64,000 nt of DNA from Mermis nigrescens (GCA_036768485.1 JAVLUZ010000267.1:62001-126000), one strand, 5' to 3'; counted from the stretch's first letter, positions 1 through 9,659 are shown. Translations and numbers: made by a program. Notes: generated by a model not told the origin, from the sequence alone.

Positions 1-653
1 AAATCATGGTCATCCGCCAAGCGACGAACTTCGGCTAGATCAAACTTTTTTTGATCAGAAGCGATGCCGGTTTTTAGTTCATTGATGTTAAAACCAACAG
101 CCCTGGTAGAACGTTCTTGAAGGTAAACGGCTATACGAACCGAGTCCAACACCGATGGGCCACAAACAGGCCCGCCGCGAAAAGGAGGTCCACCTGCGAA
201 CGTAGGGCGATGAGGGGCGGCTGCAGAAATGTGTGACGAATGAGCAAAATCCAAAGGCTCAGCGGGCAAAGGGGCAAAGTTCGGCTTCTGCAGCAATCGA
301 TAGGAGTTTAAAGCGAGTGTAGGAACGCTGTGAACGTAGCATTGCGTGCAAGAATAAATGAATAGTTTAGAGGCATCAGACGACAAGGCGGCGAATTCGT
401 TATTAAAGTTGTCCGAGATGGAAGCACACGCGGCGTGCTCCCACGAACCACAATAACCGCACTGAAAAGCCAAGTCGCCGACGTTCGAACGACAACAAAC
501 GCAGGGTGCCGTATTGGGTTGACTCTTGTCAATGTCTTTCGACTGCGAAGTAGTCAAATCTTTTGTCTGACGTTTAGGACCAGGGTTCGTTTTGACGTCG
601 CCACTAAGCAATAATAAACGAAAGTTCAAAGAGACCATAATTTTTGCAACCAT
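1..653 (-). CDS. LINE ORF1 (partial): 2A-like motif plus PHD finger
   Basis: An open frame read on the minus strand from ATG 653-651 (a second in-frame ATG lies at 638-636; a TAG lies just upstream) runs about 217 codons and leaves the window at base 1. Seen directly: a short hydrophobic N-terminus ending in SGDVKTNPGP (residues about 17-26), then a spacer, then a C4HC3 pattern (Cys 51, 53/54, 65, 68, His 73, Cys 76, 102, 105) that fits a PHD-type zinc finger, then a Pro/Gly-rich linker and a basic C-terminal stretch. ORF1 proteins with PHD fingers are known in CR1/Jockey-like LINEs, and 2A-like motifs are known at the N-terminus of such ORF1s in several invertebrates. I infer a LINE ORF1 needed for RNP formation. 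The matching ORF2 would lie outside the window. No stop or frameshift is visible in the part present, unlike every other LINE here. Confidence 0.78.
   Translation of the reverse strand, partial: MVAKIMVSLNFRLLLLSGDVKTNPGPKRQTKDLTTSQSKDIDKSQPNTAPCVCCRSNVGDLAFQCGYCGSWEHAACASISDNFNNEFAALSSDASKLFIYSCTQCYVHSVPTLALNSYRLLQKPNFAPLPAEPLDFAHSSHISAAAPHRPTFAGGPPFRGGPVCGPSVLDSVRIAVYLQERSTRAVGFNINELKTGIASDQKKFDLAEVRRLADDHD
576..602 (-). other. 2A-like ribosome-skipping motif (GDVKTNPGP)
   Basis: The codons at 602-576 read GDVKTNPGP. The 2A consensus is D-V/I-E-x-N-P-G-P, with skipping between the last Gly and Pro. Here the usual Glu is Lys, while D, N, P, G, P and the preceding Leu-rich stretch are kept. 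Skipping would release a ~25-residue hydrophobic leader from the PHD-containing protein. Whether the Glu-to-Lys form is active cannot be told from sequence. Confidence 0.75.
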
Positions 654-1088
654 ACGCGAAAAAATTTGTTGGGGCTAAAGTCGTTTCGCGTCGAACATCT
701 TCCGCAATGGACGCTGTATAAACGGCAAAATTTTGAGTACACTTCGTCCGGTAGTATGACGTCAACTCGCATTGATCCAATTAGTAATGCGAAGATGATC
801 AATTGCATGCCGCCGAACATCAGCATTTTCGTCGTTGACTGCTAAATTATACGGAGAATAGCAAAAATTATAAATCTTCTGAACCACTTCAACGGTTTCG
901 TCGTTCCCTTTAACGACAGTTGTAAAAAACCATAAAAAATCTTGCACACCCCATAATTTAGGTGCTGCCCACCTATGATCGAGTCCTCGATTTCTGGAAG
1001 AAAAACATGGGTTTTTTGGCCGAAAATAGCCATGAAACAAAATCTCACGTTCAGTGAAACATCTCGGTTGACAAATGGCTGGCAACAC
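654..1088. other. Flank of the LINE ORF1; probable 5' leader and an older hAT end
   Basis: No coding sequence is supported. The part next to ORF1 is probably the LINE 5' untranslated region. The right edge (about 1063-1090) reads, on the minus strand, CAGTGTTGCCAGCC..., which resembles the terminus of the hAT-like element that starts at 1097, so a related element may lie to the left and end at 1090. Confidence 0.4.
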
Positions 1089-1096
1089 TGTATAGG
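1089..1096. repeat. Left target-site duplication of element A
   Basis: TGTATAGG is identical to 5459-5466. It overlaps by two bases the terminus-like GGCAACACTG of a further element to the left. Confidence 0.8.
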
Positions 1097-1778
1097 CAGT
1101 GTTGCCAGGTCCCAAAATTCAGATTCTCCTGCACAGAGGTAAAATTGCGGAAAAATTCTCCTGCAATTCTCCTGAAAATATTTTGATTCTCCTGAAAATT
1201 CTCCTGGCTCATATTTTGCAGGAAGGGTTGTACAGCAGATCTACAATTGTATGTGCACATGCATATCAAGCATGCTCAGGCCAATTTACCTTGGTTCACC
1301 CAAGTATTTTATTCTGATCTCTTGCCTGTTAATCCTAAGGACACTCAAGGCTAAATAATGAACATTAATTCTCTCACAAAAAGCTCATGGAGCATATCTG
1401 CATTATACAGGCAGATGCAAAAATAATGGAAGACTAATGCTGCACCACAAAGTATAACAATTTATTCAACATCAACAGCTGACAAACATTCAATAACAGA
1501 TTCCTGATCTTCATCAGGATATACTGCTCAGAGCCTAAGCTAAAGAGGTCGCATTGTTTACAATACACATTATTCGAAAAAACAGTTTCTGTGCTTAAAA
1601 CAGTGACCGCTAATTTTCAGTTGCACTTACATCATCAAAAATTTCTGAAAAGAGCCCTGTTTGCAATGTCTTTTGAAAAAATAAATAATACTTTATTACT
1701 GATTGTATGTACTTCAGTAGCAAGCAAATCCTTACGTTTTGAAATATATCAAAAAAATGTTTATAGGCGCTTTGCAAA

Positions 1779-3017
1779 CACCGTTTTTTCCCAGCGATTT
1801 GGTTGACATTATAGACCGAACCCAAAATTTTTTTCCACTTTTTCCGACTTTTTTCAACATTTTTTGGGAGGTCTAAAAACGTTCAAAATAGAGCGCCTGT
1901 GTCGAAAAATCAGTGTTTTTAAGTGGAAAATTTTATGTACACATGCAATAGCGGTGTTTGATGCACTTTTTGTATAAAAATTTTGCACTCTACAAGAATA
2001 TCACGATCAGTAACGTTATTTATGTTGAAACTTGAATTTCCTTCCTTCAGTAAAGCATTTTAGCCAATTCTGAAGTCGTTTTTGACAATTAAAACTATAA
2101 TTTATCAAATGGCGCGAAGCACTAGAAAATTTTGAAATTTTAGCTCTCTAAATCATTTTTGCATTTCAAAAACTGTGCACAAGGTAAGGATTTTCAATCG
2201 TAGTGGAGTTCTAAGACCAGATTATCGATAAAAAATGCTGCAATTGGCGCCACGCTGGCTTAAACATCAATAACAAGTAAGAATTAAATCAATTCGGCGC
2301 GAAGCGCCGAAAATTTTTTGTAGTTTCACCTCTCTGAAACGCATTTTTGCATTACAAAAACTAACCGAATCCGTGCAGAAGATAAGGATTTTCAATCGTA
2401 GTAAAGTTCTAGATCAAATTTTCGATAAAAATGCTGCAGTTGACGCGGCGTGGCTCAAATATTAATAACAAAAAAATTAAATCAATTCGGCGCGAAAAAT
2501 TTTTGTAATTTCACTTCTCTAAAACGCATTTTTGCATTACAAAAACTAACTGAATCCGTGCAGAAAATAAGGATTTTCAATCGTAGTAAAGTTCTAGATC
2601 AAATTGCCGATAAAAATGCTGCAGTGGATGCTGGCGCGGCTCAAATACTAATAACAAAAAAGAATTAAATCAATTTGGCGCGAAAAATTTTTGTAGTTTC
2701 ACTTCTCTAAAACGCATTTTTGCATTACAAAACTAACTGAATCCGTGCATAAGATAAGGATTTTCAATCGTAGTGAAGTTCTAGATCAGATTGTCGATAA
2801 AAATGCTGCGATTGGCGCGGCGCGGCTTAAGGATTAATAATAAGTAAGAATTTAATCAATTCGGCGCGAAGCGCCGAAAAATTTTCGAAGTTTTAACTCT
2901 CTAAAACGCATTTTTAGCATTACAAAAAGTTTCCACAAATGCTAACCAAGCCCAAAAATTTTTTCCATTTCCCAAAATTTTGATTGACAAATAGACCAAA
3001 AAAAGGAAAAAACGGTG
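1779..3017. mobile_element. CACCG-family transposon copy 1 (in element A)
   Basis: It starts CACCGTTTTTTCC and ends GGAAAAAACGGTG, a perfect terminal inverted repeat, and is flanked by the 8-bp duplication TTTGCAAA (1771-1778 and 3018-3025). It has no coding capacity; the interior is an imperfect tandem array. The 8-bp duplication suggests hAT or a relative, though the ends do not fit the hAT end rule well. Confidence 0.82.
2225..2900. repeat. ~190-bp tandem satellite inside CACCG copy 1
   Basis: Four imperfect units follow each other, with the landmark AAAATGCTGC recurring at about 2233, 2428, 2612 and 2801 (spacings of about 185-195 bp). Each unit contains an AT-rich stretch, an AAACGCATTTTTGCATTACA block and a GGCGCG(AAGCGCC) motif. 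Confidence 0.8.
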
Positions 3018-3254
3018 TTTGCAAACGTCTATGAAACTGATAAAAACAATTAGACGGTGTGTAAAGCTATGTATTTCTGCACTTCGTGATATTAAGTGAA
3101 TAAATAAATGAATGAATGAATTATTTACTACGGAAGCACGAAACTTATTTGGATATAGTTATAACTTAACATTTAGGTCTTAACTATGAACGAAATAAAT
3201 TCTTAATGTGAAAGATCTCTAAGTATAAAATTATATACAACTAACTAACTACAG

Positions 3255-3708
3255 TATGAATGAATGAATGAATGAAATAATTTATTACTGAAACGCGACA
3301 ATTACGAAAGATGTAAAAGAGTAATAAAACGTACGGTCAATAGAATAAAAGCGTACAGCAAAAGGCGATGAGTGAGTCATGAAAATGACGATTTAAGCCC
3401 ACCCTATAATAAATTTGGATAAGTTGACATCAATTAATCTAGATTTGAATATATTTAAGTTAGGGGAAGAGACTACAAAATCAGGTAGGTGATTCAAAAC
3501 AGAGATATACTTATAGAAAAAGTCAAATTTTTGTAAATTAGAACGGACAAGAGGAACAACTAGCTTGAAACGATTTGTGCAGCGAGTAGTATTTTGATTA
3601 AGCACAAAAAATCTGTCATGGAAAGACAAGATTTTTGACTAATAATTTGATACATCATACATAAGCAAATATGAAGGCGACGTAATTCTAATCGACACAA
3701 GTTAAGTT
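3255..3708 (-). pseudogene. LINE 3' end, copy 1 (interrupted)
   Basis: On the minus strand this holds the C-terminal tail of a LINE reverse transcriptase (3629-3393, with FFVLNQNTTRCTN and LPDFVVSSPNLNIFKS), a 3' untranslated region and a terminal (TTCA)n microsatellite at 3256-3277. Its upstream continuation lies at 5136-5236, on the far side of a DNA transposon that split it. Confidence 0.8.
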
Positions 3709-3759
3709 GGCATTCGTGTAGCTGGTTCACATATGTATTAACATAGTCATATTATAAGG

Positions 3760-3950
3760 GCGTATGTGTGCGGTCGATAGCATCTGAGGAAACGAGAGAA
3801 AGTTGCTGGCAGTCGGATTCGAAACGTGGACCCCTTGCTCTAAGGTCCAGAACCATAACCAATCGACTAACGCTGGTTAATTTCGATAAAGATTGCAAGC
3901 TATTCGTGATGTTTTGCTGGTTTACCAGCTGATTAGGCTTAGGCTTAGTA
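3760..3950 (-). repeat. tRNA-derived SINE fragment
   Basis: On the minus strand there is an A box-like TAGTCGATTGG (3869-3859) and a B box-like GTTTCGAATCC (3825-3815), spaced as in a tRNA gene, with a D-arm-like and anticodon-arm-like segment between. The acceptor stem does not close and the 3' end runs into unrelated sequence, so it is a SINE head rather than a working tRNA. Confidence 0.6.
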
Positions 3951-3954
3951 TCAT

Positions 3955-4815
3955 GGACTGAATGAATGAATGAATGAAATAATTTATTACTGAAACGCGA
4001 CAATTACGAAAGATGTAAAAGAGTAATAAAACGTACGGTCAAAAGAATAAAAGCGTACAGCAAAAGGCGACGAGCGAGTCATGAAAATGACGATTTAAGC
4101 CCGCCCTATAATAAATTTAGATAAGTCGACATCAATTAATCTAGATTTGAATATACTCAAGTTAGGGGAAGAGACTACAAAATCAGGTAGGTGATTCCAA
4201 AATTGAGATATACTTATAGAAAAAGTCAAATTTTTGTAAATTAGAACGGACAAGAGGAACAACTAGCTTGAAACGATTTGTGCAGCGAGTAGTATTTTGA
4301 TTAAGCACAAAAAAATCTGTCATGCAAAGACAAGATTTTTGACTAATAATTTGATACATCATACATAAGCAAATATGAAGGCGACGTAATTCTAATCGAC
4401 ACAAGTTAAGTTGGTTAAGGCGTTCGTCGTAAGAAAAGGGGCTATGATATCCAACTATGTATTTAGTAAATTTACGCTGAAGAGTCTCCAACCTGTTGAT
4501 ATCACTAATATAAGAGGGGTTCCATAAAGCACAGGAATATTCAAGGATCGGTCTGACGTAAACAATGAAGGCCTTTATGAGATTATTTTTATCACGCGAA
4601 AAGAAGGATTTTCTAATTAGGATAGATCTCAAGAAAGCTTTCTTGATAATACTGTTGTAATGTTCCTTAAATTTAAGGTTGTGCGAAATTAGCACTCCTA
4701 AATCGCGAACATAGACAGAATCGTTCGTAATAACTTGTGTATTGAGTGTATATGACAATTTAGGATTATTTTTGCCCAAATATAGGGCTGTGCATTTAGA
4801 ATATGATATTGGTAA
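3955..4815 (-). pseudogene. LINE 3' end, copy 2 (reverse transcriptase C-terminus)
   Basis: The minus strand encodes about 198 residues (4779-4183) starting at the palm/thumb boundary: GKNNPKLSYTLN, VRDLGVLISHNLKFKEH, YVRPILEYSCALWNP, RRLHICLCMMYQI. These are hallmarks of CR1/Jockey-type ORF2 thumb regions. It then runs through a 3' untranslated region to (TTCA)n at about 3956-3976. It is 5'-truncated: the FADD catalytic block is missing. A late frameshift (about 4195) spoils the tail compared with copy 1. Confidence 0.85.
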
Positions 4816-4820
4816 ACAGT

Positions 4821-4970
4821 AAACTGACCAAAATGTTGGTGCCAGCGTTTAAAATAAGCCTGAGTAATGGGATGCGACGAGCGGAGCGAGCGAAGCGAGC
4901 GACGCGTGTTGCATCCCATTGCTTAGGCTTAGGTATTTTAAACGCAGGCACCAACATTTTGGTCAGTCAC
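4821..4970. mobile_element. Hairpin MITE with a GAGCGAAGCGAG tip
   Basis: Two arms of about 55 bp, from ACTGACCAAAATGTTGGTGCC to AATGGGATGC, face each other with a few indels. They enclose a GC-rich loop of GAGCG/AAGCG repeats (about 4873-4907). It would fold into one long hairpin. No clear target duplication was found. Confidence 0.75.
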
Positions 4971-5127
4971 ATGAATCTACTGGAAAAATCTGATGACTGC
5001 CTTATTTGTTTTCGACTTGACTCAAATCAAACCAGTTAGGTGGCAGCTTTCACCGGATAGTACTTGCTGTATACGTACTTATAACGTGGCTATCTTAATA
5101 CATATGTGAACCAGCTACACCAATGCC

Positions 5128-5240
5128 GTTAAGTTGGTTAAGGCGTTCGTCGTAAGAGGGCTATGATATCCAACTATGTATTTAGTAAATTTACGCTGAA
5201 GAGCCTCCAGCCTGTTGATATCACTAATATAAGAAGTAAG
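5128..5240 (-). pseudogene. Continuation of LINE copy 1
   Basis: This stretch matches 4404-4515 of LINE copy 2 (the region coding for RKFTKY and the preceding residues). It restores the part of copy 1 upstream of the transposon at 3709-5127. It ends in a short AAGTAAG tandem. Confidence 0.7.
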
Positions 5241-5466
5241 AAGTAAGAAGCTTAATGTATGATAATCATTATACTTTGCTGTTTAAGTTTTGAAAATTCT
5301 CCTAGATTTTCAGGATTCTCCTGAATTCTCCTGCATTCTCCTGCAGGTTTAAAATTTCTCCTGAAATTTCTCCTGAAAAGCCCATTCTCCTGCTCCTGCT
5401 CCTGAAAATTTTAGATTCTCCTGAATTCAGGAGAATTCTCCTGCACCTGGCAACCCTGTGTATAGG

Positions 5467-6306
5467 TAGGACATGTCATCTACAGTATACGTGTTATTTG
5501 TTATAATTGAGCGTACAATAGTACCTGTCATAATAGTTTTCAATAATTTTGGAAGGCGGCGATTTCACTCATGACTTTTAAACTGGATTAAACGCATCCA
5601 TCATCATCATCACCTATCTTGATGCTTTTAACTTTTAACGTTTCAGTAATAAATTATTTCATTCATTCATTCATTCATTCATTCATTCATTCATTCATTC
5701 ATTCATTCATTCATTCATTCATTCAAACAAACTATTGGAAATACAGTATGTAGCGCTAGACAAATGCCATGTTGTATATGTGGTTCTGCATATTTGCTTG
5801 CCTTTTGTTGTTGGCTGTCAAAATTTGATAATGTTGTCATCTGCAATAGTTTCCCAGCACTTAAACTAGCGTCTGTATAGACAAAAGCCGGATGTTACAG
5901 TAATAAATGTTTTTGATAACATCTAAACATTTGTATAGGGAATATCAAACACTCGTATAATAACAAAAGTTAGTTTGAAACAGATATAGCCTGTTTTTTT
6001 TAAATCTAGTGCATGAATCCGATCGAAAAGAAGCGAATAGTTTATATACACAGGTTGCCGGTCGACCGATGAAGAAATCTAGTGCTGCATCAATGAGCAA
6101 ATAAATTTGCCGAGCGAATTCAATGTACTAGCCTAAAAAAGTAAACTATAGATGATGATGAATGCATTTAATCCAGTGAAGTCACGAATGAAATCGAAAC
6201 TTTCTAAAACAAATAAAAGTAAAGCAGAAGGTACTATTATACGCTCAATTACAGCGATGACGTGTATACTGTAGGTTCCTTTTGTGTACACATATAAAAG
6301 CTGGAT
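5467..6306. repeat. Segment between elements A and B, with its own inverted arms
   Basis: There is no gene. Sequence at about 5481-5600 recurs inverted at about 6130-6290 (landmarks CTACAGTATAC and TTGAGCGTA). A LINE 3' tail ending in a long (ATTC)n tract (about 5620-5724) lies inside. The arms look like an older fold-back element next to which A and B later inserted. Confidence 0.6.
5656..5724. repeat. (ATTC)n microsatellite
   Basis: A pure run of ATTC units follows a TAATAAATTATTTC LINE 3' end identical to those at 3278 and 3977, so it is the 3' terminus of a plus-strand LINE remnant. Confidence 0.85.
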
Positions 6307-6524
6307 GTGCGGTGCAGGGTTGCCAGGTGCAGGAGCTCCTGAATTCAGGAGAATCTAAAATTTTCAGGAGCAGGAGCAGGAGAATGGGCTTTTCAGGAGA
6401 AATTTCAGGAGAAGTTGTACACATGCAGGAGAATGCAGGAGAATTTTAAAATGTCAGGAGAATTCAGTGGAATCCTGAAAATCTAGGAGAATTCAGGAGA
6501 AGTTTTTCAGCGCAAGTTTACCCG

Positions 6525-6990
6525 TTGTATTTTTGGTTTTAACAGTGGTTTGTCATATAATGATCGTTTAAAAAGTCTGTCGTTAGAACGTCTCGAAATA
6601 CGCCGTATTCGTTTTGCTTTATCCTTTTATTATCAGATTATTAATGGAAAATCACACATTCTCTGTGACGAGTTTTTCGCATTTAATCGCAACTATACTC
6701 GCTCTGTCAATAACCTTAAACTGACTGTTCCAGTAGCTCGTTCAGATATTCTCAAGTATGTTGTAAATTCACCTAGCTTAGAAATTTTTAAACGCAAACT
6801 AAATGCTTTTGATTTTTCTGTTCATCTGAAAGGGCACGTGTAAGTTTTCACGTTCGTGACTGCGTGTCCCGTTGCTGACGTTTTAGTCATATATCGTTTT
6901 ATCATATCTTTGTATCGTACGCTGTGTCTTTATTTTTACCATGTCTTGTACGTTTTGCAATAAATCTTTGTTGTTGTTGTTGTTGTTGAG
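6525..6990 (+). pseudogene. LINE 3' end with (TTG)n tail
   Basis: The plus frame 6550-6843 encodes a reverse transcriptase C-terminus (SLERLEIRRIRFALSFYYQI, then RSVNNLKLTVPVARS, ending KGHV), followed by a ~125-bp 3' untranslated region and a terminal TTG microsatellite at about 6968-6988. The tail shows that it is a family distinct from the (TTCA)n LINE. Confidence 0.82.
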
Positions 6991-7049
6991 AATTTTCAAA
7001 ACTTAAACATCAAGTTATAATGAATATCATATTCGTTCATAGTTAAGAC

Positions 7050-8107
7050 CACCGTTTTTTCCACTTTTTGGTCTATTTGTCAACCAAAATTTTAGGAAAT
7101 GGAAAAAATTTTTGGGCTTGGTTGGCATTTGTGGAAAATTTTTGTAATGTTAAAAATGCGTTTTAGAGAGTTAAAACTTCAAAAATTTTTCGGCGCTTCG
7201 CGCCGAATTGATTTAATTCTTACTTATTGATAATCTTTAAGTCGCGCCACGCCAATTGCAGCATTTTTATCGTCAATCTGGTCTACAAATTCACTACGAT
7301 TGAAAATCTTCATCTGCACGGATTAAATTAGTTTTTGTAATGCAAAAATGCGTTTTAGAGAAGTGGAACTACAAAAATTTTTCGGCGCTTCGCGCCGAAT
7401 TGATTTAATTCTTTTTTGTTATTGATATTTGAGCCGCGCCGCGTCAATAGCAGCATTTTTATCGACAATTTGATCTAGAACTTTACTACGATTGAAAATC
7501 CTATCTTCTGCACGGATTCGGTTAGTTTTTGTAATGCAAAAATGCGTTTTAGAGAGGTGAAACTACAAAAATTTTTCGGCGCCGCGCCGAATTGATTCAA
7601 TTCTTACTTGTTATTGATGTTTGAGCCGCGCGGCGCCAATTGCAGCATTTTTATCGATAATCTGGTCCTATAACTCCACTACGATTGAAAATCCTTACCT
7701 TCTGCACAGTTTTTCAAATGCAAAAATGACTTAGAGAGCTAAAATTTCAAAATTTTCTGGCGCTTCGCGCCATTTGATAAATTATAGTTTTAATTGTCAA
7801 AAACGACTTCAGAATTGGCTAAAATGCTTTACTGAAGGAAGGGAATTCAAGTTTCAACATAAATAACGTATACTGATCCTGATATTTCTTGTAGAGCGCG
7901 AAATTTTTATACAAAAAGTGCATCAAACACCGCTATTGCATGTGTACATAAAATTTTCTACTTAAGAAACACTGATTTTTCAACACAGGCGCTCTATTTT
8001 TGACGTTTTTAGACCTCCCAAAAAACGTGGAAAAAAGTCGGAAAAAGTGGAAAAAAATTTTGGGTTTGGTCTATAATGTCAACCAAATTGCTGGGAAAAA
8101 AACAGTG
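7050..8107. mobile_element. CACCG-family transposon copy 2 (in element B)
   Basis: Termini are CACCGTTTTTTCC and the complement of CACTGTTTTTTTCCC. The 8-bp duplication GTTAAGAC lies at 7042-7049 and 8108-8115. It matches copy 1 in inverted orientation, including three satellite units (about 7190-7750). It sits at a different place in the host element than copy 1 does, so the two insertions are independent. Confidence 0.82.
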
Positions 8108-9131
8108 GTTAAGACCTAAGTGTTAAGTTATAACTATATCCAAATAAGTTTTGTGCTTCCGTAGTAAATCATTCATTCATTTATTTATTCACTTAATATC
8201 ACGAAGTGCAGAAATACATAGCTTTACACACCGTCTAATTGTTTTTATCAGTTTCATAGACGTTTGCATAGCGCCTATAAACATTTTTTTTGATATATTT
8301 CAAAACGTAAGGATTTGCTTGCTACTGAAGTACATACAATTAGTAATAAAGTATTATTCATTTTTTCAAAAGACATTGCAAACAGGGCTCTTTTCAGAAA
8401 TTTTTGATGATGTAAGTGCAACTGAAAATTGGCGGTCACTGTTTTAAGCACAGAAATTGTTTTTTCGAATAATGTGTATTGTAAACAATGTGACCTCTGC
8501 TTTGCTTACTTATATCGAATGCTTCAGCTGAGCGCGTATTTTCAATCATATATATCGTTAAAAATAAGTTAAGAAATCGCTTATTGTGCCATTCAGTTGA
8601 TGCTCTGATCACTGTTCGTTATGCCTTTATCTTTTGGAATATATCTCTTTCTAGCTTTAAGCCATCAAAACAGATGTTGTTGTGCTTTACGGATTCTATT
8701 TACATGACCAAAAATGTAGCTCCTGATGAAGATCAGGAATCTGTTATTGAATGTTTGTCAGCTGTTGATGTTGAATAAAATGTTATACTTTGTAGTGCAG
8801 CATTAGTCTTCCATTATTTTTGCATCTGCCTGTATAATGCAGATATGCTCCATGAGCTTTTTGTGAGAGAATTAATGTTCATTATCAAGCCTTGAGTGTC
8901 CTTAGGATTAACAGGCAAGAGATCAGAATAAGATAGTTGGGTGAACCAAGGTAAATTGGCCTGAGCATGCTTGATATGCATGTGTACATACATTGTAGAT
9001 CTGCTGTACAACCTTTCCTGCAAAATATGAGTCAGGAGAATTTTCAGGAGAATCAAAATATTTTCAGGAGAATTTTTCCCCAATTTTACCTCTGTGCAGG
9101 AGAATCTGAATTTTGGGACCTGGCAACACTG
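8108..9131. repeat. Distal arm of element B
   Basis: The sequence is the inverted match of 1097-1778 plus 3026-3185 in element A, including AGGAGAATTTTC tandem units at about 9030-9095. Short open frames here have no family resemblance. Confidence 0.7.
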
Positions 9132-9139
9132 GTGCGGTG

Positions 9140-9655
9140 CACTGTTGCCAATTTGTCGTCCGGTTTTTAGGTTTGTAGTCCGGCTTTGTCCGGTTTTTGA
9201 GCATGTGGCCCGCTTTTGTCCGGTCTTAAAATTTTGTCTGATCAGGTTATTGCCATGCTGCATGTTCTTGTTTGTAAGTTTGATAAAATGGAAGAAAATA
9301 TAGTTAAAAATTGAATTTTTTTGAAAAAGTTCAACAAACTAATGATTACTGCAAGCTATGCACATCAAATCGCACGGCTTTTTAAGGCTAGTTTTTAGGT
9401 TACATGGTTTTCAGTTCTCAATTGGATTTTGCTGGTTTTTTGTATTTTTCACTTTTGATCAAATTTTTTCAAGACAAGAGATTTATGAAATTGGTTCATT
9501 ATCGATACGATGAGCCTCTGACTGGAAATTGCTCCGATCATATAAGTTCATAGATCGGTCGCAGCATTTGTGAGGATGATATCGTGTGTCTTGATGAATC
9601 ATTAGGTATTACTTTTTGATGAAGCCTTGTTTGATTTGTCAATAATCGGTTGAAT
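9140..9655. other. Possible left end of a further hAT-like element
   Basis: Directly after the duplication of element B comes CACTGTTGCCAATTTGTC, similar to the A/B ends, followed by repeated TTGTCCGG-type units (9165-9225). A further TTGTCCGG lies near 11760, which may mark the other side. No gene seen. Confidence 0.4.
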
Positions 9656-9659
9656 AATC

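Larger units (their letters stand above)
3709..5127. mobile_element. TIR DNA transposon inserted into LINE copy 1
   Basis: It starts GGCATTCGTGTAGCTGG and ends as the complement of GGCATTGGTGTAGCTGG. The inverted repeat extends about 33 bp through ACATATGTATTAA. The 8-bp duplication GTTAAGTT (3701-3708 and 5128-5135) is also found once, uninterrupted, in LINE copy 2 (about 4404-4411), which shows the empty site. It contains a SINE head, LINE copy 2 and a hairpin MITE. No transposase. Confidence 0.78.
1097..5458 (+). mobile_element. hAT-like non-autonomous element A, with nested insertions
   Basis: The left end is CAGTGTTGCCAGGT and the right end is the complement of CAGGGTTGCCAGGT, giving terminal inverted repeats that fit the hAT end rule (C/T-A-A/G-N-G). 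The element is flanked by a perfect 8-bp duplication, TGTATAGG, at 1089-1096 and 5459-5466, as expected for hAT. Both ends are rich in tandem TTCTCCTG-type units (1125-1215 and 5290-5445). No transposase is present. It carries a CACCG-family element (1779-3017) and a composite of LINE and other insertions (about 3190-5240). Its sequence is the inverted counterpart of element B. Confidence 0.82.
6315..9131 (-). mobile_element. hAT-like element B, inverted relative to A
   Basis: It starts CAGGGTTGCCAGGT and ends as the complement of CAGTGTTGCCAGGT, i.e. element A reversed. A perfect 8-bp duplication, GTGCGGTG, flanks it (6307-6314 and 9132-9139). Its duplication differs from that of A, so A and B are independent insertions. 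It holds a LINE end (about 6525-6990) and CACCG copy 2 (7050-8107). No transposase. Confidence 0.82.

Noticed and set aside
762..1115. 117-codon minus-strand open frame
   Set aside because: It has no family features, lies between a LINE ORF1 and a transposon end, and its start falls within the element A terminus.
3800..3885. Functional tRNA gene
   Set aside because: A and B boxes are present but the acceptor stem does not pair and no proper anticodon arm forms; SINE is more likely.
3752..4003. 83-codon minus-strand frame
   Set aside because: It spans the SINE tRNA-like region and an (ATTC)n tail, so it is spurious.
1097..9131. One single giant transposon from 1097 to 9131
   Set aside because: Two different perfect 8-bp duplications show two independent insertions instead.
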